NCBI GenBank assembly: GCA_023392595.1
Contig: JAEVYU010000028.1
Coordinates: 7,637 to 71,636, forward strand
Length of the DNA: 64,000 nucleotides
From: Bacillota bacterium
Lineage (GTDB): Bacteria > Bacillota > UBA4882 > UBA8346
Reading direction: 5' to 3'
The notes beneath the pieces were generated by a model. It ran no database searches and was not told the DNA's origin. It saw nothing but the letters and a program-made list of their open reading frames with translations. A program made the position numbers and the translations under genes. Shown one piece after another: positions 54,608 through 62,894 of the stretch (its first letter is position 1; each line of letters begins with the position of its first letter).

Positions 54608-55489
54608 TTGGGAATCAGTTACAGTTTGCAAAAAAAACTCATTATCTTGGGGTTTCTGGCTATTCCGGTCTTGCTTTTGATGGTGTTTATGTTTTATCCA
54701 ACCTTGAAACTTTTTCAATTCAGTTTAACCAATTGGGACGGCTACTCGCCGGCATTTAAATATGTGGGATTGGAAAACTTTCGCCAATTGATTTTAAAGT
54801 CCAATGATGTTTGGATTGCTTTACGAAATAATTCCTATTATTTTTTCATCCATCTGTTGGCACTCCCGTTTGAAATCGGTGTGGCATCCATTTTGTGCGG
54901 CAAGATTCGCAGTTCAAAATTTTTTCAGTCCATCACCTTTTTGCCTTATGTAATCAATGGTGTTGCAGTTGCTTTGACCTTTTCCTATTTTTACTCGCCG
55001 AACGGCGGCGCCTTGAATTCAATATTGGACTTTTTGCATTTAAGCATACTGAAGATGGGCTGGCTAAGCAATATTTATATTGTAAACTTTGTGCTTGTTT
55101 CGGTTTCTTTGTGGCGTTTTTGCGGTTTGCACGTCATCCTTTTCATTGCGGGCATTTTATCCATACCCAGTGAATATTACGAGGCGGCTTCCATTGACGG
55201 GGCCAACAGTTTTCGCCAATTTACCAACATTACCATCCCAGGCATCAAGACTGTATTGGAATTGGTTTTATTCCTGAATGTGAGAGGGGCTTTATCGGTA
55301 TTTGATATCCCCTTCCTAATGACCAACGGAGGTCCGGGATATGAAACTTCCACCTTTATGGTTTATACCATCAAAACGGCGTTTCAGTTTAATCAATACG
55401 GACTTGCCTCCGCAATGGCGGTTATTTTGATGATTTTGATTATTACCTTTGGTTATCTCCAAAGTAAAGTCATAAAAATTAAGGGGTGA
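54608..55489 (+). CDS. Sugar ABC transporter permease, MalF/UgpA type
   Basis: 293 residues from TTG 54608, 9 bases after AAGGAGG; no ATG fits. Six membrane helices and an EAA loop (YYEAASIDGANSFRQFTNITIPGIK) are clear. It overlaps the next permease frame near 55486-55489 and should pair with it. Confidence 0.9.
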   Translation: MGISYSLQKKLIILGFLAIPVLLLMVFMFYPTLKLFQFSLTNWDGYSPAFKYVGLENFRQLILKSNDVWIALRNNSYYFFIHLLALPFEIGVASILCGKIRSSKFFQSITFLPYVINGVAVALTFSYFYSPNGGALNSILDFLHLSILKMGWLSNIYIVNFVLVSVSLWRFCGLHVILFIAGILSIPSEYYEAASIDGANSFRQFTNITIPGIKTVLELVLFLNVRGALSVFDIPFLMTNGGPGYETSTFMVYTIKTAFQFNQYGLASAMAVILMILIITFGYLQSKVIKIKG

Positions 55490-55494
55490 ATGAA

Positions 55495-56352
55495 ATGAGC
55501 AGCATTGTTACATTAACTTCCTCGAAAATGAAATTCGGGCAAACAGGGTTCTTTCAATATTTGGTGATGGGCGTTATTACGCTGATAGTTTTTGTACCGC
55601 TACTGATCATTGTCCTGGCGTCGTTGAAGACTTTGCCCGAGATTAGCCAGATGACCCCGCTCGCTTTACCCCATTCGTTTTATTTGGGTAACTTTAGAGA
55701 AACGTTTGTCAAAGCGAAAATTATTTTGTCGTTGTTTAATTCGTTAACCATCGCCTTAAGCAGCGTTATCATTAATGCGTTTATGGGGGCCATGGCAGCC
55801 TTCATTATTGCCCGTTTTGACTTTAAGTTTAAAAAAGTCGTGCTGGGAATGTTTCTGGTGGCGATGGTGATCCCTTTTTATACTGTAGAAGTCGCCCGGT
55901 TTCAATTAATTAAAGAAATGGGCCTGTATAACACTTTATATGCCCCAATTTTAATCTATATAGGAGCCGACATGATGCAGATTTTCTTATACAAGCAGTA
56001 TATTGATAAGGTCTCCGTATCCTTGGATGAGAGTGCGATGTTAGACGGCGCTTCCTATTTTAAAATATTCTCCAAAATTGTTTTTCCCTTAATCATGCCG
56101 GCTGTTGCCACCCTTGCGATTATTAAATTTGTTGATATCACCAATGATATGTATATACCGTATCTTTACATTCCATCCGATAAATTCCGGACATTGACTA
56201 TGACCCTTATGACTTTTGCCGGTGACCGCTCGGTGAACTGGGCAAGTATTTCCGCATGTATCATTTGGATTTTAATCCCCACTTTGCTGGTATATTTTTC
56301 GTTTCAAAAGTACATTTTGAAAGGTATCACTGCGGGTTCAATTAAAGAATGA
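55495..56352 (+). CDS. Sugar ABC transporter permease, MalG/UgpE type
   Basis: About 285 residues from ATG 55495 (AAGGGGTGA 6-8 bases upstream; GTG 55486 overlaps the preceding stop). Six membrane helices; the EAA loop reads DESAMLDGASYFKIFSKIVFPLIMP. The C-terminal FQKYILKGITAGSIKE is typical. It ends the third transport operon. Confidence 0.92.
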   Translation: MSSIVTLTSSKMKFGQTGFFQYLVMGVITLIVFVPLLIIVLASLKTLPEISQMTPLALPHSFYLGNFRETFVKAKIILSLFNSLTIALSSVIINAFMGAMAAFIIARFDFKFKKVVLGMFLVAMVIPFYTVEVARFQLIKEMGLYNTLYAPILIYIGADMMQIFLYKQYIDKVSVSLDESAMLDGASYFKIFSKIVFPLIMPAVATLAIIKFVDITNDMYIPYLYIPSDKFRTLTMTLMTFAGDRSVNWASISACIIWILIPTLLVYFSFQKYILKGITAGSIKE

Positions 56353-56368
56353 TCCAGGTGCTTTATAA

Positions 56369-56665
56369 TCAATAATATTCCAGGAATAATCCACTATAGA
56401 CTTCATTAACCTTGGCCACTTGCGTCAAAACGAATTTGCTATGCAGGTCGGTGCAATGGCAAGGATGAATTTGACCGGATTTTAGTTCTTTAAAATAGCG
56501 CGACGCGCCTGTTAATTTCGGGTCGTCGCTTTTTAAATTTTTGAGGTGGAAACCGCCGGTGTCAAAGAGAACTTTTTTACCGTCTGCCTCAATCAGAAAA
56601 CTCAAACCCCATTCACCGGCAAGGTCATGCCCGGCATTGTTATCAACGAGTATGGTTAGGCGCAT
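56369..56665 (-). pseudogene. MBL-fold hydrolase remnant with the active site deleted
   Basis: From ATG 56665 the frame encodes 98 residues. The N-terminus (MRLTILVDNNAGHDLAGEWG, then LLFDTGG-like VLFDTGGFHL) is that of the pterin/ribofuranosylaminobenzene-phosphate synthase group of metallo-beta-lactamase-fold proteins. The end (HPCHCTDLHSKFVLTQVAKV and VYSGLFLEY) matches the C-terminal edge of the same family. The normal middle of about 150-180 residues with the HxHxDH metal site is missing, without frameshift, so an in-frame deletion is inferred. It is divergent from a NifX-like gene, a frequent neighbour of this family. Confidence 0.7.
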
Positions 56666-56836
56666 CCTGTGACGACCTCCCGACTGAAAAATCGGAGATT
56701 CTAAGTCAACTATACCCAGCCTTGGACTGAAAGTCAATCTTGCGAATAATTGACATATGCCAAAAATGTTCGTATAATATTTATGGGCATAAGCCAATAA
56801 TGTTAAGGGAATTATGAGTTGAAGGAGGATATGAAA

Positions 56837-57196
56837 ATGAAAATTGCAATTGCAACCGATAATAGAACTGTAGCCCAGCATTTTGGGCATTGTGAGGGAT
56901 TTACCCTTTATGAACTGGAAAATGGCGTTGTCAAGGAAGAAAAACTTGTTCCCAATCCCGGGCATAAACCGGGTTTTCTGCCTAATTTTTTGCACGACTT
57001 AGGTGTAAGGATCATTATTGCCGGGGGAATGGGCGGTGGCGCCATCGATATTTTTAATGAACACGGTATTGAAGTGATCACCGGAATCAGTGGTCAGAAT
57101 AGTCAAGTGGTCCAACAATATTTGCAAGAGGGGCTGGTTTCTTCCGGCAGTGTTTGTCATGAGCACGCTCATGCCGACAGCTGTGGAGAGCATTGA
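56837..57196 (+). CDS. NifX/NifB-type (dinitrogenase iron-molybdenum cofactor-like) protein
   Basis: About 119 residues from ATG 56837, 8 bases after GGAGG. KIAIATDNRTVAQHFGHCEGFTLYEL is the family opening, and GVRIIIAGGMGGGAIDIFNEHGIEVITG the conserved middle; the tail is His/Cys-rich (SVCHEHAHADSCGEH), suggesting metal binding. No nitrogenase genes are nearby, so it belongs to the small stand-alone group of unknown metal-cluster role. A DUF134 gene follows. A terminator lies at 57246-57285. Confidence 0.9.
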   Translation: MKIAIATDNRTVAQHFGHCEGFTLYELENGVVKEEKLVPNPGHKPGFLPNFLHDLGVRIIIAGGMGGGAIDIFNEHGIEVITGISGQNSQVVQQYLQEGLVSSGSVCHEHAHADSCGEH

Positions 57197-57245
57197 TTGT
57201 GTCTCCATCACCGGCCTAAGTCGGTGGGGGTTTCAGGCTGGTTGA

Positions 57246-57285
57246 AAGGGAGAGCGTGAGCGAGAGTTCTCTCCTTTTTCTTTTT
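57246..57285 (+). terminator. Terminator between NifX-like and DUF134 genes
   Basis: GGGAGAG and CTCTCC form a short stem around a 14-nt loop, followed by TTTTTCTTTTT. Confidence 0.65.
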
Positions 57286-57353
57286 ATTGCGGGTTCAGGC
57301 ACAAAATGGTAAGATTTAAACATCTATCAATCGAGTTTTGAAAGTGAGAGAAT

Positions 57354-57851
57354 ATGGCGAGACCTATCAAATGGCGTAAAGTCGGTTTTATTCCCGGCAT
57401 CCGTTATTTTATTCCGACCGGTATTCCCAAGTGCGAGCTTGAAGAGAATATCTTGAAAATTGAAGAATTAGAAGCTTTGCGGCTTAAGGATTTGGAAGGA
57501 TTGGAACAGGAAGAATGCGCGGAAAAAATGGAAGTATCCCGCCCTACTTTTCAGAGAATTCTCAATACTGCCAGAGAAAAGGTTACCGATGCTTTGATTA
57601 ACGGTAAAGCCATCCGGATCGAAGGCGGCAATTTTACCAGTAATATTTGCCCGGTCAAATGTCAAAGCTGCCAAAAGGAATGGCAGGAAAGTTATGAAAA
57701 CTATATGAAAATCCTGGATGGTACTTATGAATGTCCCGAATGTGGTTCCAAAGATATCACTTGTGTGTTTGGGCAGGGAAAAAGGTTTTGCGGCGGGAAA
57801 TGCTGGCGACAGGGCATGAATGAACCAGGGCAAGGTAATCCTGATGAATGA
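57354..57851 (+). CDS. DUF134 helix-turn-helix protein
   Basis: 165 residues starting MARPIKWRKVGFIPGIRYFIP, the typical DUF134 opening. A sigma-70-like helix-turn-helix follows (LEALRLKDLEGLEQEECAEKMEVSRPTFQRILNTAREKV, about 40-80). The C-terminal part has cysteine pairs CPVKCQSCQKEW and CPECGSKD, a probable zinc ribbon, plus CGGKCW. The family is often found beside NifX-like genes and is thought to bind DNA. Only a weak ribosome binding site (GTGAGAG) precedes ATG. Confidence 0.88.
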   Translation: MARPIKWRKVGFIPGIRYFIPTGIPKCELEENILKIEELEALRLKDLEGLEQEECAEKMEVSRPTFQRILNTAREKVTDALINGKAIRIEGGNFTSNICPVKCQSCQKEWQESYENYMKILDGTYECPECGSKDITCVFGQGKRFCGGKCWRQGMNEPGQGNPDE

Positions 57852-57932
57852 AAGCTAAAGCTTGATGTTACTTTGAATCAATGCTGGATAAGTAAAAGAA
57901 TGTTATCTATATGATTATAGTTTGATATAGCA

Positions 57933-58247
57933 ACCTTTGGTGATAATCATGTCATCGGCAACGGTTACAGTTGGCTGCGCCAGTTTTTAGCTAACGCCGG
58001 CGCCGTCAACTTAATGGAAAACGGCTGCAAAATGATGGGAATCGGGCGCGAAGTTTTTGCTTATCCGGATGCACCCAAAGATATTTTGACAAAGGGCGCG
58101 ATCACACCCAACAAATGTTGTATTGCCTGCAGCAAATGAACCCAGATTATGCGCGACCATGGACGTACCAGTTGTGTCATCAAAGATGGCTTAGTTTATA
58201 TGCCCCTTTACAATGAGGCTAGAAATAGTGTAGAAAATAATCATTAA
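57933..58247 (+). pseudogene. C-terminal remnant of an iron-sulfur flavin oxidoreductase (old yellow enzyme type)
   Basis: The frame encodes FGDNHVIGNGYSWLRQFLAN through MGIGREVFAYPDAPKDIL to NKCCIACSK, then TGA (58137-58139), then TQIMRDHGRTSCVIKDGLVY up to a TAA. The CCxxCxK-C pattern belongs to the C-terminal cluster of some NADH:flavin oxidoreductases, and the TGA stands exactly where a cysteine (TGC/TGT) is expected. The N-terminal 300 or so residues are missing. I regard it as a decayed gene; a selenocysteine reading is considered and thought unlikely because the gene is already truncated. Confidence 0.6.
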
Positions 58248-58260
58248 TGGAGGGTTTGAA

Positions 58261-58434
58261 ATGGCTGAGCAGCAAAAACTAATCAATCGGAAAGAGCGGG
58301 TTGTTGTGCCCGGGAAAACCGATTTATAACGAGCAATGTAACCACGATCCCGGTCCGGGCCAGGTTTTAATCAAGATTATTCCCAGCAATATTTGCGTGA
58401 GCGATCTTCACATATTTAAAGGAAAACACTGGCC
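58261..58434 (+). pseudogene. N-terminal remnant of a zinc-type (MDR) dehydrogenase, frameshifted
   Basis: ATG 58261 has a good GGAGGG site. The first frame reads MAEQQKLINRKERVVVPGK and then meets a stop; shifting one base near 58312 continues as PIYNEQCNHDPGPGQVLIKI and SNICVSDLHIFKGKHWP, the start of a medium-chain alcohol/sorbitol dehydrogenase (the usual CGSDLH is CVSDLH). Similarity stops at about 58434, where unrelated sequence begins. Confidence 0.6.
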
Positions 58435-58692
58435 GATTATATCGAAAACAGCGGAAAAAGTCGCGGTTCTGCTTTGTATCCTAATCAGCAAGGTACGTTG
58501 CCTGATGCAAATTTACCGGAGATTTTTCGTTATATGTTGGACGACGGCTCCCGGCGTCATTTCATTCAAGAAGTATGGTACCGGCCTCAAAAATGCGATT
58601 TTATCTGGCGCAAGGTTCGCGAAATCCCTGGGGGTGACGATTTTTTTGAAAACATTTGGCGGAATTACCGAGAAAATGAGAATATCTATTGA
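58435..58692 (+). pseudogene. C-terminal remnant of an unidentified protein
   Basis: An open frame of 85 codons begins abruptly at the dehydrogenase breakpoint and reads YIENSGKSRGSALYPNQQ, PEIFRYMLDDGSRRHFIQEVWY and GGDDFFENIWRNYRENENIY before TGA. It has no start codon or binding site. The composition is that of a real folded C-terminus, possibly of an FAD-dependent oxidoreductase, but I do not recognise the family with confidence. Confidence 0.5.
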
Positions 58693-58788
58693 AGGGAATA
58701 AGCCTTTTTAATGGAATTATTAACGGAATTAAGCTTGAAACCGTTTAAAAAATAGAGTTCGCCGTTGGAATCTTGGGGAGGTTTATGA

Positions 58789-59634
58789 GTGTATAAAATT
58801 ATCAAAAAGGAAGTATTGAATCCCATAGTCAAATTAATGGAGATTGAAGCTCCATTGATCGCTAAAAAAGCTGAACCGGGCCAGTTTATCATTTTCCGGA
58901 TCCATGAAGACGGGGAGCGGGTCCCATTAACCATTGCCGATTACAACCGGGAAACCGGAACGGTCACCATCATTTTTCAGGAGGTGGGCAAATCTACCAA
59001 ACTCCTGGGTAGCATGAATGAAGGGGACTCCTTGCTTGATTTCGTAGGTCCGCTTGGGGTGGCTTCCCACTTTGAGGGATTGAAAAAAGTAGCGGTGATC
59101 GGCGGCGGTCTTGGGACTGCCATTGCCTATCCCCAGGCCAAAAAGCTTCATCATATGGGCGCCGAAGTTGATGTCATTGTCGGATTTCGCAACAAGGATC
59201 TGATTATCCTGGAACAAAGAATGCAGGAAGTGAGCAACCGTCTGTTCATAGCGACGGATGACGGTTCCAATGGCACGAAAGGTTTTGTAACCGATATCTT
59301 AAAGAAATTGATCGAAGAGGGTAACCGCTATGACATGGTTATCGCCATTGGACCTTTGATCATGATGAAGATGGTCAGCAATTTGACAAAAGCTTACGGC
59401 ATTAAAACCGTGGTTAGCATGAATCCGGTGATGGTGGATGGGACGGGAATGTGCGGCGGCTGCCGGGTAACGGTGGGCGGTCAAATAAAATTCGCTTGTG
59501 TTGACGGCCCTGATTTTGACGGACATGAAGTCGATTTTGACGAAGCCATGCGCAGGCAGATGATGTATAAAAGTGAAGAAAAACATGCTCTCTCCGACCA
59601 CGAGTGTAAACTGGAGGGTCTTAAAAATGCCTAA
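58789..59634 (+). CDS. nfnA: NfnA: NAD/FAD-binding subunit of ferredoxin-dependent bifurcating transhydrogenase
   Basis: 281 residues from GTG 58789, 8 bases after GGGGAGG; an ATG at 58785 is out of frame. FAD-binding beta-barrel (about 1-95; GQFIIFRIHEDGERVPLTI), NAD-binding Rossmann part (AVIGGGLGTAIAYPQAKKL) and a C-terminal [2Fe-2S] region with Cys residues in GTGMCGGCRVTVGG and KFACVDGPDFDGHEVDF. With NfnB it couples NADPH, NADH and ferredoxin in the cytoplasm of anaerobes. The stop overlaps the nfnB start by 8 bases. Confidence 0.9.
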   Translation: MYKIIKKEVLNPIVKLMEIEAPLIAKKAEPGQFIIFRIHEDGERVPLTIADYNRETGTVTIIFQEVGKSTKLLGSMNEGDSLLDFVGPLGVASHFEGLKKVAVIGGGLGTAIAYPQAKKLHHMGAEVDVIVGFRNKDLIILEQRMQEVSNRLFIATDDGSNGTKGFVTDILKKLIEEGNRYDMVIAIGPLIMMKMVSNLTKAYGIKTVVSMNPVMVDGTGMCGGCRVTVGGQIKFACVDGPDFDGHEVDFDEAMRRQMMYKSEEKHALSDHECKLEGLKNA

Positions 59635-61030
59635 TATGTCACCAAGCAAAGTAAAGATGTCGGAACAAGATCCGGCGGTCAGAAATCAAAACTTTTTAGA
59701 GGTATCGTTGGGATACCCCGAGGAGATGGCTAAAGAAGAGGCCCAGCGCTGTTTACAGTGCAAAAATAAGCCTTGTACCCAAGGGTGCCCTGTTAATGTT
59801 CGGATTCCCGAATTTATCAAACGATTGGCGGAGGGGGACTTCAGCGCCGCCTATCAAAAGATCAAAGAGACCAATAGTCTGCCCGCCATCTGCGGCAGAG
59901 TATGTCCTCAGGAGTCACAATGTGAAAAGTATTGCGTCAGGGGAAAAAAGGGTGAACCGGTTGGAATTGGACGGCTGGAACGTTTTGTAGCTGATTGGGC
60001 TATGGAGAACCTGGCAGAAGCCAAAGCAGAGGCGAAAGCAGAAACCATTCAAAAGAATGGCCGGAAAGTGGCTGTTATTGGTTCGGGGCCTGCCGGACTG
60101 ACTTGCGCGGGGGATTTGGCTAAAATGGGCTATCAAGTCACCATATTTGAGGCCTTCCACATACCCGGAGGAGTGCTGATGTACGGCATACCGGAGTTCC
60201 GGTTGCCGAAAGCATTGGTTCAAAGAGAAATTGATAACGTAAGGCAATTGGGTGTATCCATTCAAACCAATATGGTTATTGGCAAAGTGTTTTCCCTGGA
60301 TGAGCTGATGGCCGAAGGGTATCAGGCCATATTTATCGGTTCCGGGGCCGGATTACCTATTTTTATGGGCATACCGGGTGAAAATTTGAACGGAGTTTAT
60401 TCGGCCAACGAATTTTTGACCCGGATCAATCTGATGAAAGCCTATCAATTTCCTAAAAGCGATACTCCGGTTAAAGTGGGAAGAAAAGTGGCGGTATTCG
60501 GCGGCGGAAATGTTGCGATGGATGCAGCCCGAAGTGCTAAAAGGCTCGGAGCCGAACAGGTATATATCATTTATCGAAGATCAGAGGCGGAAATGCCGGC
60601 CCGGGCCGAGGAAGTGCACCATGCTAAAGAAGAAGGTATTTTACTCAAGTTATTGACCAATCCAACCCGGATATTGGGAACCGAAGACGGCTGGGTCAAA
60701 GGGGTAGAATGCATTGAAATGGAGCTGGGAGAACCGGATGCCTCCGGAAGAAGGAAACCCATGGCCAAGAAAGGTTCCGAACATATCGTAGATGTCGAGA
60801 CGGTCATCGTAGCCATCGGTCAAAGCCCCAACCCGTTAATCAAATCCACCACTCCGGGACTGGAGACTCATTCCTGGGGAGGCATCATTGTGGAAGAAGA
60901 GACGGAGGCCACCAGCAGACCGGGGGTATTTGCCGGGGGCGATGCCGTGACGGGTGCGGCAACCGTTATATTGGCCATGGGAGCGGGTAAAAAGGCGGCT
61001 AAGGCGATTGACGAATATCTACGGAATTAA
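59627..61030 (+). CDS. nfnB: NfnB: NADPH- and iron-sulfur-binding subunit, glutamate synthase small-chain-like
   Basis: About 467 residues from ATG 59627, with GGAGGG upstream inside nfnA. N-terminal cysteines for two [4Fe-4S] clusters (RCLQCKNKPCTQGCPVN, then CGRVCPQESQCEKYCV). Two Rossmann folds follow: FAD (VAVIGSGPAGLTCAGDLAKMGYQVTIFEA) and NADPH (VAVFGGGNVAMDAARSAKRLG). The C-terminal GVFAGGDAVTGAATVILAMGAGKKAAKAI is typical. Without a GltA large subunit nearby and with nfnA upstream, the transhydrogenase role is favoured over glutamate synthase. A terminator follows. Confidence 0.92.
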   Translation: MPNMSPSKVKMSEQDPAVRNQNFLEVSLGYPEEMAKEEAQRCLQCKNKPCTQGCPVNVRIPEFIKRLAEGDFSAAYQKIKETNSLPAICGRVCPQESQCEKYCVRGKKGEPVGIGRLERFVADWAMENLAEAKAEAKAETIQKNGRKVAVIGSGPAGLTCAGDLAKMGYQVTIFEAFHIPGGVLMYGIPEFRLPKALVQREIDNVRQLGVSIQTNMVIGKVFSLDELMAEGYQAIFIGSGAGLPIFMGIPGENLNGVYSANEFLTRINLMKAYQFPKSDTPVKVGRKVAVFGGGNVAMDAARSAKRLGAEQVYIIYRRSEAEMPARAEEVHHAKEEGILLKLLTNPTRILGTEDGWVKGVECIEMELGEPDASGRRKPMAKKGSEHIVDVETVIVAIGQSPNPLIKSTTPGLETHSWGGIIVEEETEATSRPGVFAGGDAVTGAATVILAMGAGKKAAKAIDEYLRN

Positions 61031-61058
61031 TATCCTAAATAAGGATAGGGTGGACTCG

Positions 61059-61088
61059 AAAGCGCCAATGATGCTTAATTGGCGCTTT
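61059..61088 (+). terminator. Terminator after nfnB
   Basis: AAAGCGCCAAT pairs perfectly with ATTGGCGCTTT across an 8-nt loop, 29 bases past the stop. A long T-run is absent. Confidence 0.65.
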
Positions 61089-61151
61089 AAAGTCAATGCT
61101 TCCTTGGGAGAAAGGAATAAGCATAATGGTATGTATGATTCAAAAATAATT

Positions 61152-62276
61152 TTAACCGGCTTGATTCATTTCTACACACATCAGAATGAAAGCGCCTGCG
61201 CCATGAAGATCATTGATACTGGTGGGGCGGGCGATATAATGGGCATAATCCCCGACTCCGGTGCCGATACAAATATCTCCTATTAGTGCACCTCCATTTT
61301 CATCCAACTTTAGTGAATCAATGACTCCTTGATATCCCTTCCAGGCGTATTGAAGATAATGATGTTCCAGATACCCCTTTCGAATAGCTTTGGCAATCGA
61401 ATAAACATACAGGGAAGTACAGGAATTTTCAAGCCAATTATCCGGGAAATTGCCTTTATCCACGACCTGATACCATCGTCCGCTCACTTTGTCCTGGTAT
61501 TTAATTAATGAAAGCAGCAGATCTTTTAGTATTTTAATCAGTTCATTTTTGTCTTGATGGGTTTGGGGGAGAAAGTCCAGGATATCGACAATGGCAGTAG
61601 TGTACCAACCAATGGCTCTGCCCCAGAATTCACTGGACCTTCCAGTTTCGGGGTTGGACCATTCTGCCTTTTTACTCTCATCCCAGGCGTGATAAAGCAA
61701 TCCGGTTGTTTCATCATTCATATGCTTTTCCATGAGTAAAGCCTGAAATGTTACCGTGTCAAAGAAGTTTTTTTCACCGAAGGTGCTATCATACTGTACG
61801 GCGATAGGACCGGCCATATAGAGCCCATCCAGCCACATTTGATTTGGATACATATTTTTATGCCAGAAACCCCCTTCTTTATTTTTATTCCAGGTACGCA
61901 AATGGGAGACCAATGTGGCGAGTGCTTTTTGGTAGCGTTTATCTCCGGTCTTTTGATAAAGGTTATAAAGAAGGATTCCCGGTTGAATGTCATCCAATTG
62001 GGTTGGATCATAATTCTTGATGCCGCCGTCAGGAAGAATCAAACTATTAACCCAAAGCTTAAGGTATTCATAATATTTTTCCTTTTGGGTTACCTTCCAG
62101 CATCTCTCCATACCGGAAAGAAATACTCCCTGGTGGTAATGGAACCTTCCCACGGGCGGGAGCGCTTCCGGTTCATACTTTTCCATAAGAGAAGAACAGG
62201 CTATTTCCGCCCAATCTATTGGGGCAGAAGGGATTTTTTTGCTGTTTGCAGTTGCTCCTGTATCTGGTGAGATCAT
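61152..62276 (-). CDS. GH105/GH88-type unsaturated glucuronyl or rhamnogalacturonyl hydrolase
   Basis: 374 residues, AGGAGG before ATG 62276, no signal peptide. The (alpha/alpha)6 barrel shows family motifs: HYHQGVFLSGMERCW, NQMWLDGLYMAGP with the catalytic Asp, GRAIGWYTTAIVDILDFLP, WLENSCTSLYVYSIAKAIRKG and the GTGVGDYAHYIARP end. It resembles YteR, which removes the unsaturated sugar left by pectin lyases. It fits the plant-polysaccharide theme, with pectin as the likely source. It is isolated; no transporter or regulator is next to it. Confidence 0.88.
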   Translation of the reverse strand: MISPDTGATANSKKIPSAPIDWAEIACSSLMEKYEPEALPPVGRFHYHQGVFLSGMERCWKVTQKEKYYEYLKLWVNSLILPDGGIKNYDPTQLDDIQPGILLYNLYQKTGDKRYQKALATLVSHLRTWNKNKEGGFWHKNMYPNQMWLDGLYMAGPIAVQYDSTFGEKNFFDTVTFQALLMEKHMNDETTGLLYHAWDESKKAEWSNPETGRSSEFWGRAIGWYTTAIVDILDFLPQTHQDKNELIKILKDLLLSLIKYQDKVSGRWYQVVDKGNFPDNWLENSCTSLYVYSIAKAIRKGYLEHHYLQYAWKGYQGVIDSLKLDENGGALIGDICIGTGVGDYAHYIARPTSINDLHGAGAFILMCVEMNQAG

Positions 62277-62894
62277 TTTAAGCCTCCTGGATATTGAATT
62301 GTCACGAATAATAATACCATATAAAAATGTACATTATTTGCGTAATTTATATTAATTGTATCAAATCTTGCTTAAATTGGCAGGTATGTAGGATTATTTT
62401 GCAGTTCGAGCAGGGACCGCGGGTGTGTAAAATAACAATGGATGAGGAAATTAGATGGATAGTGAGTATTTCTTTATGGCAACGATAGTGATACATTTTC
62501 GGTATCCCATCGGAAAGTTCAAAGTCACATGATGCCTGAGGATCATTTTCATCGTTGCATCAATTGATCTCAGGAATTATCCGGTTTAATAATAGAACTA
62601 TGCTCAAGATCTGAGTCTTCATTACTATCGTAGAATCGGCAGGGCTCTGAGTGATGAAAAAACTTCTCTGAATCGGATGGGTCAGAAGATAACCTGCCGT
62701 CAAATTATGCATGGTTAAGAGGTTGCTTGTGGAAGGGTAGTTTTTTAAATTACGGTCGATTTTTTCAGCCGATGGAATGAACCCTTTATATAAACTGGAA
62801 TATTTTTACTTGCAGATAAGAGAAGAACAGAATATAATTAACTATATCGTTAAACTAAATCGTAAAAAATTTATAAAAAGTAACATGGGAGCCA
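62277..62894. promoter_or_regulatory. Intergenic region with TetR-controlled promoter
   Basis: TTGCAG (62810-62815), 17-bp spacer and TATAAT (62833-62838) drive the tetR gene. The TTAAC-N6-GTTAA palindrome (62838-62853) sits directly after the -10. The first 500 bases hold nothing recognisable. Confidence 0.6.
62838..62853. promoter_or_regulatory. Candidate TetR operator 1
   Basis: TTAACTATATCGTTAA has perfect TTAAC/GTTAA arms with a 6-base centre and overlaps the transcription start of the tetR gene. The same arms and spacing recur at 63548-63563. Confidence 0.6.

Larger units (their letters stand above)
57852..58788. other. Region of truncated oxidoreductase genes
   Basis: No intact gene is found over about 940 bases. 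Three consecutive remnants on the + strand are listed separately: a flavin oxidoreductase tail, an alcohol-dehydrogenase head and an unrecognised tail. An intact AGGAGG-type site (GGAGGG before ATG 58261) survives. The pattern suggests a catabolic oxidoreductase cluster lost by internal deletions. Confidence 0.6.

Noticed and set aside
56837..57851. NifX-like plus DUF134 as part of a nitrogen-fixation cluster
   Set aside because: No nifHDK, nifE/N or nifB gene is present in the window; such pairs occur widely in non-fixing anaerobes.
59627..61030. Glutamate synthase small subunit (GltD)
   Set aside because: No large subunit is nearby and the gene overlaps nfnA, so the NfnB reading is stronger.
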